Below, one piece after another: positions 6,066 through 12,498 of a DNA stretch of 13,768 bases. The stretch's first letter is position 1. Every line of letters begins with the position of its first letter. Below the pieces are notes generated by a model that saw only the letters and a list, made by a program, of their open reading frames with translations, searched no databases and was not told the DNA's origin. The stretch is from Chloroflexota bacterium. Its GTDB lineage: Bacteria; Chloroflexota; UBA6077; FW602-bin22; JACQUS01. The translations under genes and the position numbers were made by a program. Location of the stretch: the NCBI GenBank assembly GCA_016210125.1, contig JACQUS010000519.1:1-13768 (forward strand). Direction: 5' to 3'.

Positions 6066-7400
6066 ATGTTCGACACACTCGGCGACCGCCTCCAAGCCGT
6101 CTTCACACGCCTGCGCAGCAAGGGTCGCCTCACCGAGTCCGACGTGGATGAGGCGCTGCGCGAGGTGCGCCGCGCGCTCCTCGAGGCCGACGTCAGCCTG
6201 CGCGTCGTCAAGGACTTCGTCGCCCGCATCCGCGAGCGGGCCGTGGGCGCCGAGGTGCTCCAGAGCCTCACGCCGGGGCAGCACGTCGTCAAGGTCGTCC
6301 ACGACGAGCTGGTGGTAACCCTTGGCGAGGCGGTGCCGCTGACCTTCGGCGGGGCCAGCCCGGGCAAGGCCATCCTCGTGGGCCTTCAGGGCTCCGGCAA
6401 GACGACCACCGTCGGCAAGCTGGCGCTCCACCTGCGCAAGCAGGGGCAGCGGCCGCTGATGGTTGCCGCTGACGTGCGCCGGCCGGCGGCCATCCAGCAG
6501 CTCATCGCCCTGGGCAAGCAGCTCGACATCCCGGTCTTCAGCGAGCCGGACCAGCGACCTGAGGACATCTGCCTGCACGCTCTGGCGCGGGCGCGCGAGC
6601 TGGCGGCGAGCGTCGTGGTCTACGACACCGCCGGACGGCTGCACATCGACGAGGAGCTCATGGACGAGGTGGCGCGCGTTCACGAACGCGTGCAGCCTGA
6701 GGAGACGCTGCTCGTCGCTGACGCTATGACCGGCCAGGACGCCGTGCGCGTCGCCGAAGCGTTCCGCCAGCGCCTGCCGCTGACCGGGCTGATTCTCACC
6801 AAGGTGGATGGCGATGCCCGCGGCGGCGCAGCGCTCTCGATCCGCGCCGTCACCGGCGTGCCCATCAAGTACCTTGGCGTCGGTGAGAAGCTGGACGCGC
6901 TGGAGCCGTTCTACGGCGACCGTCTGGCGTCGCGCATCCTCGGCATGGGCGACGTGCTGACGCTCATCGAGCGTGCCCAGGAGGCCTACGACGAGAAGCA
7001 GGCCGAGCAGCTACAGCGCAAGTTCCGCAGCGGCGAGTTCGACCTCACCGACTTCCTGGAGCAGCTTCAGCAGCTCAAAAAGATGGGGCCGCTGAGCCAA
7101 CTCATGGGCATGGTGCCGGGCCTGAACCAACTCACCCGCCAGCTCCCGGCCGAGGCCCTCGACGAAGGGCAGTTCAAGCGCGTCGAGGCTATTATCCTGT
7201 CGATGACGCCACGGGAGCGCCACCAGCCGGACATCCTCGACGGCAGCCGGCGACGGCGCATCGCCCGCGGCAGCGGCACGACGCCGCAGGACGTGAACCA
7301 GCTCCTCAATCAGTTTCGCGAGATGCAGAAGCTGATGCGCCAGGTCGCGCACGCGCGCAAGGGCGGCCGAGCGCCGCGCCTGCCGTTCCCGCTCGCGTGA
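6066..7400 (+). CDS. ffh: Signal recognition particle GTPase Ffh
   Basis: Ffh binds 4.5S/SRP RNA and signal sequences of nascent membrane and secreted proteins, and delivers ribosomes to FtsY. ATG 6066 gives 444 residues beginning MFDTLGDRLQ, the canonical family start; an upstream in-frame ATG at 6006 would add 20 residues that lie over the promoter and is rejected. Domains in order: N domain (1 to about 95); G domain with P-loop GLQGSGKTTT (106-115), DVRRPAA (136-142), DTAGRL (187-192) and TKVDGDARGG (245-254); Met-rich M domain with KKMGPLSQLMGMVPG (338-352) and the RNA-binding helix-turn-helix SRRRRIARGSG (394-404). The C-terminus is short and basic. It is a lone gene with its own promoter, followed by gyrA. 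The sequence is complete, with no key residue missing. Confidence 0.98.
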   Translation: MFDTLGDRLQAVFTRLRSKGRLTESDVDEALREVRRALLEADVSLRVVKDFVARIRERAVGAEVLQSLTPGQHVVKVVHDELVVTLGEAVPLTFGGASPGKAILVGLQGSGKTTTVGKLALHLRKQGQRPLMVAADVRRPAAIQQLIALGKQLDIPVFSEPDQRPEDICLHALARARELAASVVVYDTAGRLHIDEELMDEVARVHERVQPEETLLVADAMTGQDAVRVAEAFRQRLPLTGLILTKVDGDARGGAALSIRAVTGVPIKYLGVGEKLDALEPFYGDRLASRILGMGDVLTLIERAQEAYDEKQAEQLQRKFRSGEFDLTDFLEQLQQLKKMGPLSQLMGMVPGLNQLTRQLPAEALDEGQFKRVEAIILSMTPRERHQPDILDGSRRRRIARGSGTTPQDVNQLLNQFREMQKLMRQVAHARKGGRAPRLPFPLA

Positions 7401-7414
7401 CGCGGCAAGAATGT

Positions 7415-7423
7415 TGGTATACT
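7415..7423 (+). promoter_or_regulatory. Extended -10 promoter of gyrA
   Basis: TGG directly precedes TATACT (7418-7423), giving an extended -10 element. A partial -35, GTGACG at 7397-7402 (4 of 6), overlaps the ffh stop but with a short 15-bp spacer. The expected start near 7430 gives a gyrA leader of about 125 bases. Confidence 0.55.
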
Positions 7424-7511
7424 TGCCTGGTAGTCACGCCTGCTCCCCACACGTCTGACGGCAACGGCCGCCGCATCGGGCCGCCTGGACACGTACGGCA
7501 GCCGGAGACCG

Positions 7512-7541
7512 ATGGCCCAGCTTCGAACGATGGCACGATGA
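7512..7541 (+). other. Possible nine-codon leader ORF before gyrA
   Basis: ATG 7512 opens a nine-codon frame, MAQLRTMAR, ending at TGA 7539-7541, with GGAG 4 bases before the ATG. It lies in the predicted gyrA leader, 15 bases before the gyrA start. Such short frames arise easily by chance, and no regulatory meaning is shown. Confidence 0.15.
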
Positions 7542-7556
7542 TCGGGAGGACAGACG

Positions 7557-10271
7557 ATGGATGCCGGTCGCGTACGTCCGGTAACGATCGAAGAGGAGAT
7601 GCGCACCTCGTACCTCGATTACGCGATGAGCGTGATCGTGGCGCGTGCGCTGCCGGACGTCCGCGACGGCCTCAAGCCGGTCCATCGCCGCATTCTCTAC
7701 GCCATGCACGAGCTGGGGTTGCGCTCGAACGGGCCGTTCAGGAAGAGCGCGGCCGTCGTCGGCGAGGTGCTGGGCAAGTATCACCCGCACGGCGACGCGC
7801 CGGTCTACGACGCCATGGTGCGCATGGCGCAGGACTTCAATATGCGCTATGCGCTCGTCGACGGTCAGGGCAACTTCGGCTCGGTCGATGGCGACCGGGC
7901 AGCGGCGATGCGCTACACCGAGGCACGGCTCGCGGCCATCGCCGAGGAGATGCTCACCGACATCGAGAAGAACACGGTCGGCTTCGTCCCGACCTACGAC
8001 GCCTCGCGGACGGAGCCGTCCGTGCTGCCGGCCAAGGTGCCCAACTTGCTCGTCAACGGCTCATCGGGCATCGCCGTCGGTATGGCGACGAACATCCCGC
8101 CACATAACCTGGGAGAGCTCTGCGATGGCCTGTCGTTCGTCATCGACCGCTATGCGGGCTGCGTCGAGCGCGGCGTGCCGTTCGACCTCGTGTGGATGCG
8201 CGCCCTGGGCCTCGATCCAGAGCTAGGCGCCCTGGTACCGGTTGTCCAGAAGCTGCCGCCGGCTCTGCGCGAGGAGCTGGCGCAGAAGGCTGGGCAGAGC
8301 GCGAAGCGACCCGACCGCGCGGCGCTGGCGCAGACGCTGCTGCAGTGGCTGGACGACCAGGTGGACGTCACGCCGGAGGAGCTGAGCCGCTTCATCAAGG
8401 GGCCCGACTTCCCGACGGCTGGCATCATCCTCGGCGTCGACGGCATCAAGAATGCCTACGCCACCGGCCACGGGCGTATCGTCATCCGCGCTCGGGCGCA
8501 CGTCGACGAGCCGAAGGCCGGGCGCTTCCAGGTCGTGGTCACCGAGCTGCCGTTCCAGGTGAACAAGGCGGCCCTCATCGAGAAGATTGCCGATCTCGTG
8601 CGCGACAAGCGCGTAGACGGCATCGCCGAGCTGCGCGACGAGTCCGACCGGCAAGGCATGCGCATCGTCATCGAGGTGAAGCGCGACGCCCAGCCGCGCA
8701 AGCTGCTCAACCAGCTCTACAAGCACACGGCGATGCAGACGGCCTTCTCGGTCAACATGCTCGCGCTGGTGGACGGCCAGCCGCGCGTCCTGACGCTCAA
8801 GACGGCGCTGCTGCACTACGTCAACTTCCGCCGCGAGATCGTCCAGCGGCGCACGCAGTTCGACCTCGAGAAGGCCCGCCAGCGGGCCCACGTGCTCGAA
8901 GGGCTGAAGATCGCGCTCGACCACCTCGACGCGGTCATCCAGATGATCCGCCAGGCGCGCGACGCCGACGCGGCGCGCAGTGCGCTGATGCGCCAGTTCA
9001 AGCTCAGCGACGCTCAGGCGCAGGCCATCCTCGACATGCAGCTTCGCCGCCTGGCCAGCCTCGAACGCCGCAAGATCCTCGACGAGCTGAAGGAGGTGCG
9101 CGAGACCGTCGCCAAGCTGGAGGACCTGCTGGCGCACCCAGCGAAGATCCTCGGCGTCGTCCGCGAGGAGCTTCAAGACCTCAAGAAGCGCTTCGGGGAC
9201 GTCCGGCGGACGCGCATCCTGCAACAAGAGGTGCAGGAGTTCACCGACGAGGACCTGATCCCGGATGTCGAGGTCGTCGTCACTGTGAGCGGTCGCGGCT
9301 ACGTCAAGCGCCTGCCGGCCTCGACCTACCGCGTCCAGCGGCGCGGCGGCCGCGGCGTGACCGGGATGGTCATGCGCGAGGACGACGCCGTGCGCCACGT
9401 CCTGGTGGCCAACACGCACGACAGCCTTCTGTTCTTCACCGACCGCGGCCGTGTCTTTCAGACCAAGGTTCACGAGCTGCCGGACGCCAGCCGGCAGGCT
9501 CGCGGTCTGCCGCTCACTAACGTCATCGGCATCGAGGCCAACGAGACGGTCACCGCGGTCATGGCCGTGCGGCGCTTCCTCGACGGGCAGCACTTCGTGA
9601 TGGCCACGCGCCGCGGCGAGGTGAAGCGCGTCGCGGTGAGCGAGTTCGCCGTCGTGCGCTCCAGCGGGCTCATCGCCATGGGCCTCGAGGCGGACGACGA
9701 GCTGTGCTGGGTGCGCCTGACGAGCCCGGAGCAGCACGTCATGCTCGTCACCAAGAGCGGACAGGCGCTACGTTTCTCGTGCGCTGAGGTGCGCGTCTCG
9801 GCGCGCGCCAGCGGCGGCATTCGCGGCATCCGGCTCGCGCCGAACGACGGAGTCGCTGGCTTCGACGTCGTGCGCCCCGGTGCGGACCTCCTCCTCGTCA
9901 CAGCGCGCGGCGCCGGCAAGCGCACGCCGTTCGAGCAGTTCCCAACGCACCACCGTGGCGGCGGCGGCGTGCGCGCCCTGGCGGTGTCCGACCGCGTGGG
10001 GCCGGTGGCGGCGGTGCGCAGCGTCCTGCCGACAGACGAGGTTATGCTGGTCTCGGCGGAGGGCCTGGTCATCCGCACCTCCGTGGCGGAGATATCGCGG
10101 CGTGGGCGGGCCGCCGGTGGCGTGCAGGTGATGGACCTCAACGGCGGCGACACGTTTGTCGCCTTGGCGCGCCTGCGGGGCAGTGCCGGCCAGCAGCCGT
10201 ACCCGGTGGCCGACGAGACGGCCGGCGGCGAGGAGGCTCCAGAAGTCGTTGGGGGCTCGCCCTCGACGTAG
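7557..10271 (+). CDS. gyrA: DNA gyrase subunit A
   Basis: GyrA is the DNA-cleaving subunit of gyrase and, with GyrB, introduces negative supercoils using ATP. ATG 7557 has GGGAGGA 6 bases upstream. The 904-residue protein shows the catalytic tyrosine Y120 in AAAMRYTEARL and the drug-pocket region KYHPHGDAPVYDAM (74-87), with Ala81 where E. coli has Ser83. It also has GPDFPTAGIILG (282-293), a coiled-coil arm with the LDMQLRRL stretch (492-499), and a C-terminal pinwheel carrying a perfect GyrA box QRRGGRG (594-600). That box separates it from ParC. It ends in an acidic, Gly/Pro-rich tail. Compared with my recollection of E. coli GyrA, about 70 extra residues lie at roughly 200-269. gyrB is not in the window. 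The gene is convergent with the recombinase gene. Confidence 0.97.
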   Translation: MDAGRVRPVTIEEEMRTSYLDYAMSVIVARALPDVRDGLKPVHRRILYAMHELGLRSNGPFRKSAAVVGEVLGKYHPHGDAPVYDAMVRMAQDFNMRYALVDGQGNFGSVDGDRAAAMRYTEARLAAIAEEMLTDIEKNTVGFVPTYDASRTEPSVLPAKVPNLLVNGSSGIAVGMATNIPPHNLGELCDGLSFVIDRYAGCVERGVPFDLVWMRALGLDPELGALVPVVQKLPPALREELAQKAGQSAKRPDRAALAQTLLQWLDDQVDVTPEELSRFIKGPDFPTAGIILGVDGIKNAYATGHGRIVIRARAHVDEPKAGRFQVVVTELPFQVNKAALIEKIADLVRDKRVDGIAELRDESDRQGMRIVIEVKRDAQPRKLLNQLYKHTAMQTAFSVNMLALVDGQPRVLTLKTALLHYVNFRREIVQRRTQFDLEKARQRAHVLEGLKIALDHLDAVIQMIRQARDADAARSALMRQFKLSDAQAQAILDMQLRRLASLERRKILDELKEVRETVAKLEDLLAHPAKILGVVREELQDLKKRFGDVRRTRILQQEVQEFTDEDLIPDVEVVVTVSGRGYVKRLPASTYRVQRRGGRGVTGMVMREDDAVRHVLVANTHDSLLFFTDRGRVFQTKVHELPDASRQARGLPLTNVIGIEANETVTAVMAVRRFLDGQHFVMATRRGEVKRVAVSEFAVVRSSGLIAMGLEADDELCWVRLTSPEQHVMLVTKSGQALRFSCAEVRVSARASGGIRGIRLAPNDGVAGFDVVRPGADLLLVTARGAGKRTPFEQFPTHHRGGGGVRALAVSDRVGPVAAVRSVLPTDEVMLVSAEGLVIRTSVAEISRRGRAAGGVQVMDLNGGDTFVALARLRGSAGQQPYPVADETAGGEEAPEVVGGSPST

Positions 10272-10318
10272 TCTGCGACGGCCTGTCGTCGTGTTGGCCA
10301 ATTCGGGTTGCTGTGGTC

Positions 10319-10359
10319 AACAGGCTGCGGATTCTTCGCTCCCTACGGTCGCTCAGAAT
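10319..10359 (-). repeat. Single copy of the TCTGAGCG...AATCCGCAGCCTGTT repeat
   Basis: Read on the minus strand, this 41-base segment matches 5830-5870 at 35 of 41 positions with no gaps. The outer stem is ATTCT (10359-10355) with AGAAT (10335-10331), where the other copy has ATGCT with AGCAT. Both partners of one base pair changed together, so pairing is kept. The unit ends in CCGCAGCCTGTT. It lies 48 bases after the gyrA stop. Confidence 0.75.
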
Positions 10360-10538
10360 CGTCCATGCCGCTCTGCAGCGGCACCGCAATGGATGAAAGG
10401 CAGTCAAACCGCATTTTCAGGGCAATGACAGACGACCAAGAGTGCGGCTGTAGTACGTGCGCGCCCTGCGGAACCGTGACACCCCATCCTCATTCTCGTT
10501 GGCGATGGCATCACCGTGCCGGATGCGGAAAGGGGAGC

Positions 10539-10564
10539 GCAGAGGGGGCGGTAGCTCCCTCTGC
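10539..10564. terminator. Strong hairpin between convergent genes, possible two-way terminator
   Basis: GCAGAGGGGGC (10539-10549) and GCTCCCTCTGC (10554-10564) form an 11-bp stem with one G-T wobble and a 4-base loop, GGTA. No T tract follows on either strand. Its place between the gyrA and xerC stops fits a transcription stop or mRNA end stabiliser, but an intrinsic terminator is not proven. Confidence 0.35.
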
Positions 10565-10619
10565 ACATCACTCTTGGGGTGGGGCGGGGCCATCGTGCCG
10601 TCCGCGACGGGAAAGAGTA

Positions 10620-11510
10620 TCAGCTCGATGCCGACAGCACCCGCGGGTGCGTGTCGTCATAGACCTGGCGAAGCTGCTCGGTGTTCAGGTGGCGGTACAT
10701 CTGCGTCGTCGAGATGCTGGCGTGGCCCAGCAGCACCTGGATGGCCTTCAGCTCCTTCTGCTCGTAGCGCAGGAGGTGGGTCGCGAACGAGTGGCGCAGC
10801 GTGTGCGGAGTGACATCGCGCGGGATGTTGGCACGGCGGGCGTAGTTCTTGATGAGCAGCCACACGCCCTGCCGCGTCAGCCGATCGCCGCGGTGGTTGA
10901 CGAAAAAGGCCCTTTCATTGGAGTCGCGCACAATTTGTGGCCGCGCGTCGCCCAGATAGTGGGCGACTGCCTGGACTGCGCTCTCGGAGATGGGGATGGG
11001 GAGCATACGCCTGGAGCACCGCACCGCGTGCGTGTCCGCGTTCACGTCGTCGACGTTCAGGTTCACGAGCTCGGACACGCGCAGCCCGGTGGCGTACAGC
11101 ACCTCGAGGATCGCCTTGTCGCGGACCGACTCGGGTGTCCGGCCGTCCGGCTGTGCCAGGAGGATCTGTACCTCCTCGCGCGAGAGCACCGTTGGCGTCG
11201 CCTTGTCGACCTTCGGCGCCTCGAGCTGTTCGGCCGGGTTCGCCGGCACCTTCCCGACGTGTACCAAAAAGCGGAAAAAGGATCGTAACGCGGCGATCTT
11301 GCGCGCCACGGTGGTCGGCGCGTACTTGCGATCCTTCAGCCACAACAGGTACGCAAGCACGTCATCGCGCGTCACCTCCCGCGCGACGCGCTGGTCGCCG
11401 GCGAACTGTGTGAACTGCTGAAGGTCGCTGCGGTAGGCGTTCAGCGTGTTCGGTGAACAGGTGCGGTCGTCCTGCAAAGCCGTCAAGAACAGCTCAACGT
11501 CCGGCGTCAT
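10620..11510 (-). CDS. xerC: XerC/XerD-type tyrosine recombinase
   Basis: These recombinases resolve chromosome dimers at dif during cell division. ATG 11510 gives 296 residues, the usual Xer length, with GGAGG 7 bases upstream. An in-frame ATG at 11552 would add 14 residues and lies almost on the predicted transcript start, so it is rejected. The N-terminal SAM-like core-binding domain spans about 1-90 (SPNTLNAYRSDLQQF, KIAALRSFFRFL). The catalytic domain has R144 (ATGLRVSEL), H236-T-L-R239 (HTLRHSFATHLL), H263 (LLGHASISTTQMY) and the nucleophile Y272. The beta-hairpin that normally reads about GKGxKxR is short here, VRCSRRMLPIP (163-173), with no lysine. It lies between gyrA (convergent) and folB (same strand, 370 bases upstream) and has its own promoter. 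XerC or XerD cannot be told apart without a second copy or a dif site; the symbol is a best guess. Confidence 0.9.
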   Translation of the reverse strand: MTPDVELFLTALQDDRTCSPNTLNAYRSDLQQFTQFAGDQRVAREVTRDDVLAYLLWLKDRKYAPTTVARKIAALRSFFRFLVHVGKVPANPAEQLEAPKVDKATPTVLSREEVQILLAQPDGRTPESVRDKAILEVLYATGLRVSELVNLNVDDVNADTHAVRCSRRMLPIPISESAVQAVAHYLGDARPQIVRDSNERAFFVNHRGDRLTRQGVWLLIKNYARRANIPRDVTPHTLRHSFATHLLRYEQKELKAIQVLLGHASISTTQMYRHLNTEQLRQVYDDTHPRVLSASS

Positions 11511-11563
11511 CCCCTCACCTCCGCACTTGCCCCTGCGCCTTGAGGCCACCATAAACGGGCGTC

Positions 11564-11592
11564 ATAATAGGCCATTCTACGCGATCCGTCAA
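11564..11592 (-). promoter_or_regulatory. Promoter of the xerC-type gene
   Basis: On the minus strand -35 TTGACG (11592-11587, 5 of 6) and -10 TATTAT (11569-11564, 5 of 6) are separated by exactly 17 bases. Transcription should start near 11557, giving a leader of about 47 bases to ATG 11510. This supports independent transcription rather than read-through from folB. Confidence 0.65.
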
Positions 11593-11766
11593 ACGATAGG
11601 GCCAGCGGATCCTTTCTGTCAAGGAGTTTCGCGAGCGTCATGCTGCCCACTGCCGTGGCAAGGTGCGGCCTGGATCGCGCGCGCCAGCGTCACGCCAGCG
11701 GTCGGCCCCGCCCCGCCGCGCCAGGCATGCGCCCGGTCTGGCAGCGCCTCGCGCGTGCGCCGAAGG

Positions 11767-11783
11767 GCCGGCCCAGGGCCGGC
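11767..11783 (-). terminator. GC-rich hairpin after folB
   Basis: GCCGGCCC and GGGCCGGC around a central A (11767-11783) fold as a 7-bp all-GC stem with loop CAG. It lies about 100 bases after the folB stop and before the xerC promoter. There is no T tract, so it is only a possible transcript end or pause site. Confidence 0.25.
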
Positions 11784-11880
11784 ACAAGCGTCGCATTTTA
11801 TGCATACCGCAAACGGACGAATAATACGAATCTGCTTGGCGCGATGCCGAAGGCGAAGATTGCAGAACGATTGCGAAGCA

Positions 11881-12276
11881 CTACGTTCCCGCGTCTTTGC
11901 GCCGTCGGCGCGGCGCCTGCCGCGTGATCTCGACCGCCGTTGTCGCAGTGACTGCCCCGCGAATCGGCGCCTGCGGCTTGGCCACGCGTACCCATACCCG
12001 TCCGCCGAAGGCGTCGAGCACGCGGGCGGCGAGGCGCTCTGCCACCGTCTCGATGAGCTGGCAGGGCGGCCCCTCGACGACCTCCCGCGCCAGGTCGTGC
12101 AGCCGGGCGTAGTGCACCGTATCGGCCAGCGCATCGCTGCGCGCGGCCGGCGCCAGGTCGCGGAAGATGGCCAAGTCGACGACGAAGCGCTGGCCCAGCG
12201 TCCGCTCCTCCGGCCGCACGCCGTGGAAGCCGTAGAAGATCATACCCTCGATGCAGATGCAGTCCTGGGTCGCCAC
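11881..12276 (-). CDS. folB: Dihydroneopterin aldolase FolB
   Basis: FolB converts 7,8-dihydroneopterin to 6-hydroxymethyl-7,8-dihydropterin and glycolaldehyde in cytoplasmic folate synthesis. I chose GTG 12276, preceded by GGAGG and four C bases, giving 131 residues against a usual 120 or so. A frame open to 12429 would add 51 residues that run through the promoter and do not resemble the family. Conserved parts are IEGMIFYGFHGVRPEER (9-25), GQRFVVDL (28-35), the active-site tyrosine Y56 (TVHYARL), E76 (LIETVAERLA) and K100 (VRVAKPQAP). The C-terminal tail (119-131) is basic and dispensable-looking. No other folate gene is adjacent. The lipoprotein gene is divergent from it. Confidence 0.93.
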   Translation of the reverse strand: MATQDCICIEGMIFYGFHGVRPEERTLGQRFVVDLAIFRDLAPAARSDALADTVHYARLHDLAREVVEGPPCQLIETVAERLAARVLDAFGGRVWVRVAKPQAPIRGAVTATTAVEITRQAPRRRRKDAGT

Positions 12277-12299
12277 GGGGCCTCCACGCTCAGCCGCGT

Positions 12300-12308
12300 A
12301 TTCTAGCA
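12300..12308 (-). promoter_or_regulatory. Extended -10 promoter of folB
   Basis: On the minus strand TGC directly precedes TAGAAT (12305-12300, 5 of 6), an extended -10 element. The start would be near 12293, about 17 bases before the GTG at 12276, just enough to carry the GGAGG site. No clear -35 is seen. Its position also argues against a longer FolB. Confidence 0.55.
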
Positions 12309-12422
12309 TAATCAGGCGAGCGACGGAGTCGTTCTTCGCGAGATATCGTTGCTTGCCGCGCCACGTGTCGCCGAGCTCGTCCTCCTGGGCCGGGTTGGCG
12401 CGCGAGGCGGCGACAAAAGATA

Positions 12423-12451
12423 TTGACAAACGGCCGGCGGATACCTACAGT
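12423..12451 (+). promoter_or_regulatory. Promoter of the TAXI lipoprotein gene
   Basis: A perfect -35 TTGACA (12423-12428) is followed after 17 bases by TACAGT (12446-12451, 4 of 6). Transcription should start near 12458, about 40 bases before the ATG at 12499, which is preceded by AAGGAGGAGGAG. Confidence 0.6.
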
Positions 12452-12498
12452 CGGGTCGCGCATGGACCGGGAACTGGTACGCAAGAAGGAGGAGGAGC

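Larger units (their letters stand above)
10272..10619. other. Gene-free stretch between convergent gyrA and xerC
   Basis: This 348-base region has no start-site-supported frame and lies between the stops of two convergent genes. It holds one copy of the dispersed repeat (10319-10359), a strong hairpin (10539-10564), and the short palindromes CGACG/CGTCG (about 10275-10290) and TTGGCCAA (about 10294-10301). The rest is unremarkable, and I see no tRNA or other RNA gene in it. Confidence 0.7.
11511..11880. other. Gene-free stretch upstream of xerC, downstream of folB
   Basis: This 370-base region carries the xerC ribosome-binding site and promoter at its left end and a GC-rich hairpin at 11767-11783. 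An A+T-rich patch lies at about 11793-11835 (GCATTTTATGCAT, AATAATACGAATC). The segment from about 11829 to 11865 can form a loose hairpin (AATCT/AGATT outside, TTGGC/GCCGA inside) and might be a worn copy of the dispersed repeat, but the match is weak. I find no frame with a credible start. Confidence 0.55.

Noticed and set aside
7424..7556. Riboswitch or structured leader before gyrA
   Set aside because: The leader is long and GC-rich with only short, overlapping stems. I see no conserved riboswitch core or terminator/antiterminator pair.
8223..9737. Long open frame (504 codons) on the strand opposite gyrA
   Set aside because: It mirrors the gyrA codons, as expected in high-GC DNA, and has low-complexity Leu/Arg/Asp composition. 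The plus-strand protein is complete and canonical.
10308..11288. Plus-strand open frame of 326 codons across the xerC gene
   Set aside because: Most of it is antisense to the recombinase, and its first part runs through the dispersed repeat. There is no ribosome-binding site and no family resemblance.
11793..11835. Candidate dif site for the Xer recombinase
   Set aside because: The A+T-rich patch contains GCATTTTATGC but lacks the 11-6-11 arm layout and the TTATGTTAAAT-like half site, so I do not call it dif.
12277..12429. N-terminal extension of FolB by 51 residues
   Set aside because: The extension overlaps the extended -10 promoter and the GGAGG site. FolB proteins start just before the DCICIEGM-like strand, which GTG 12276 provides.
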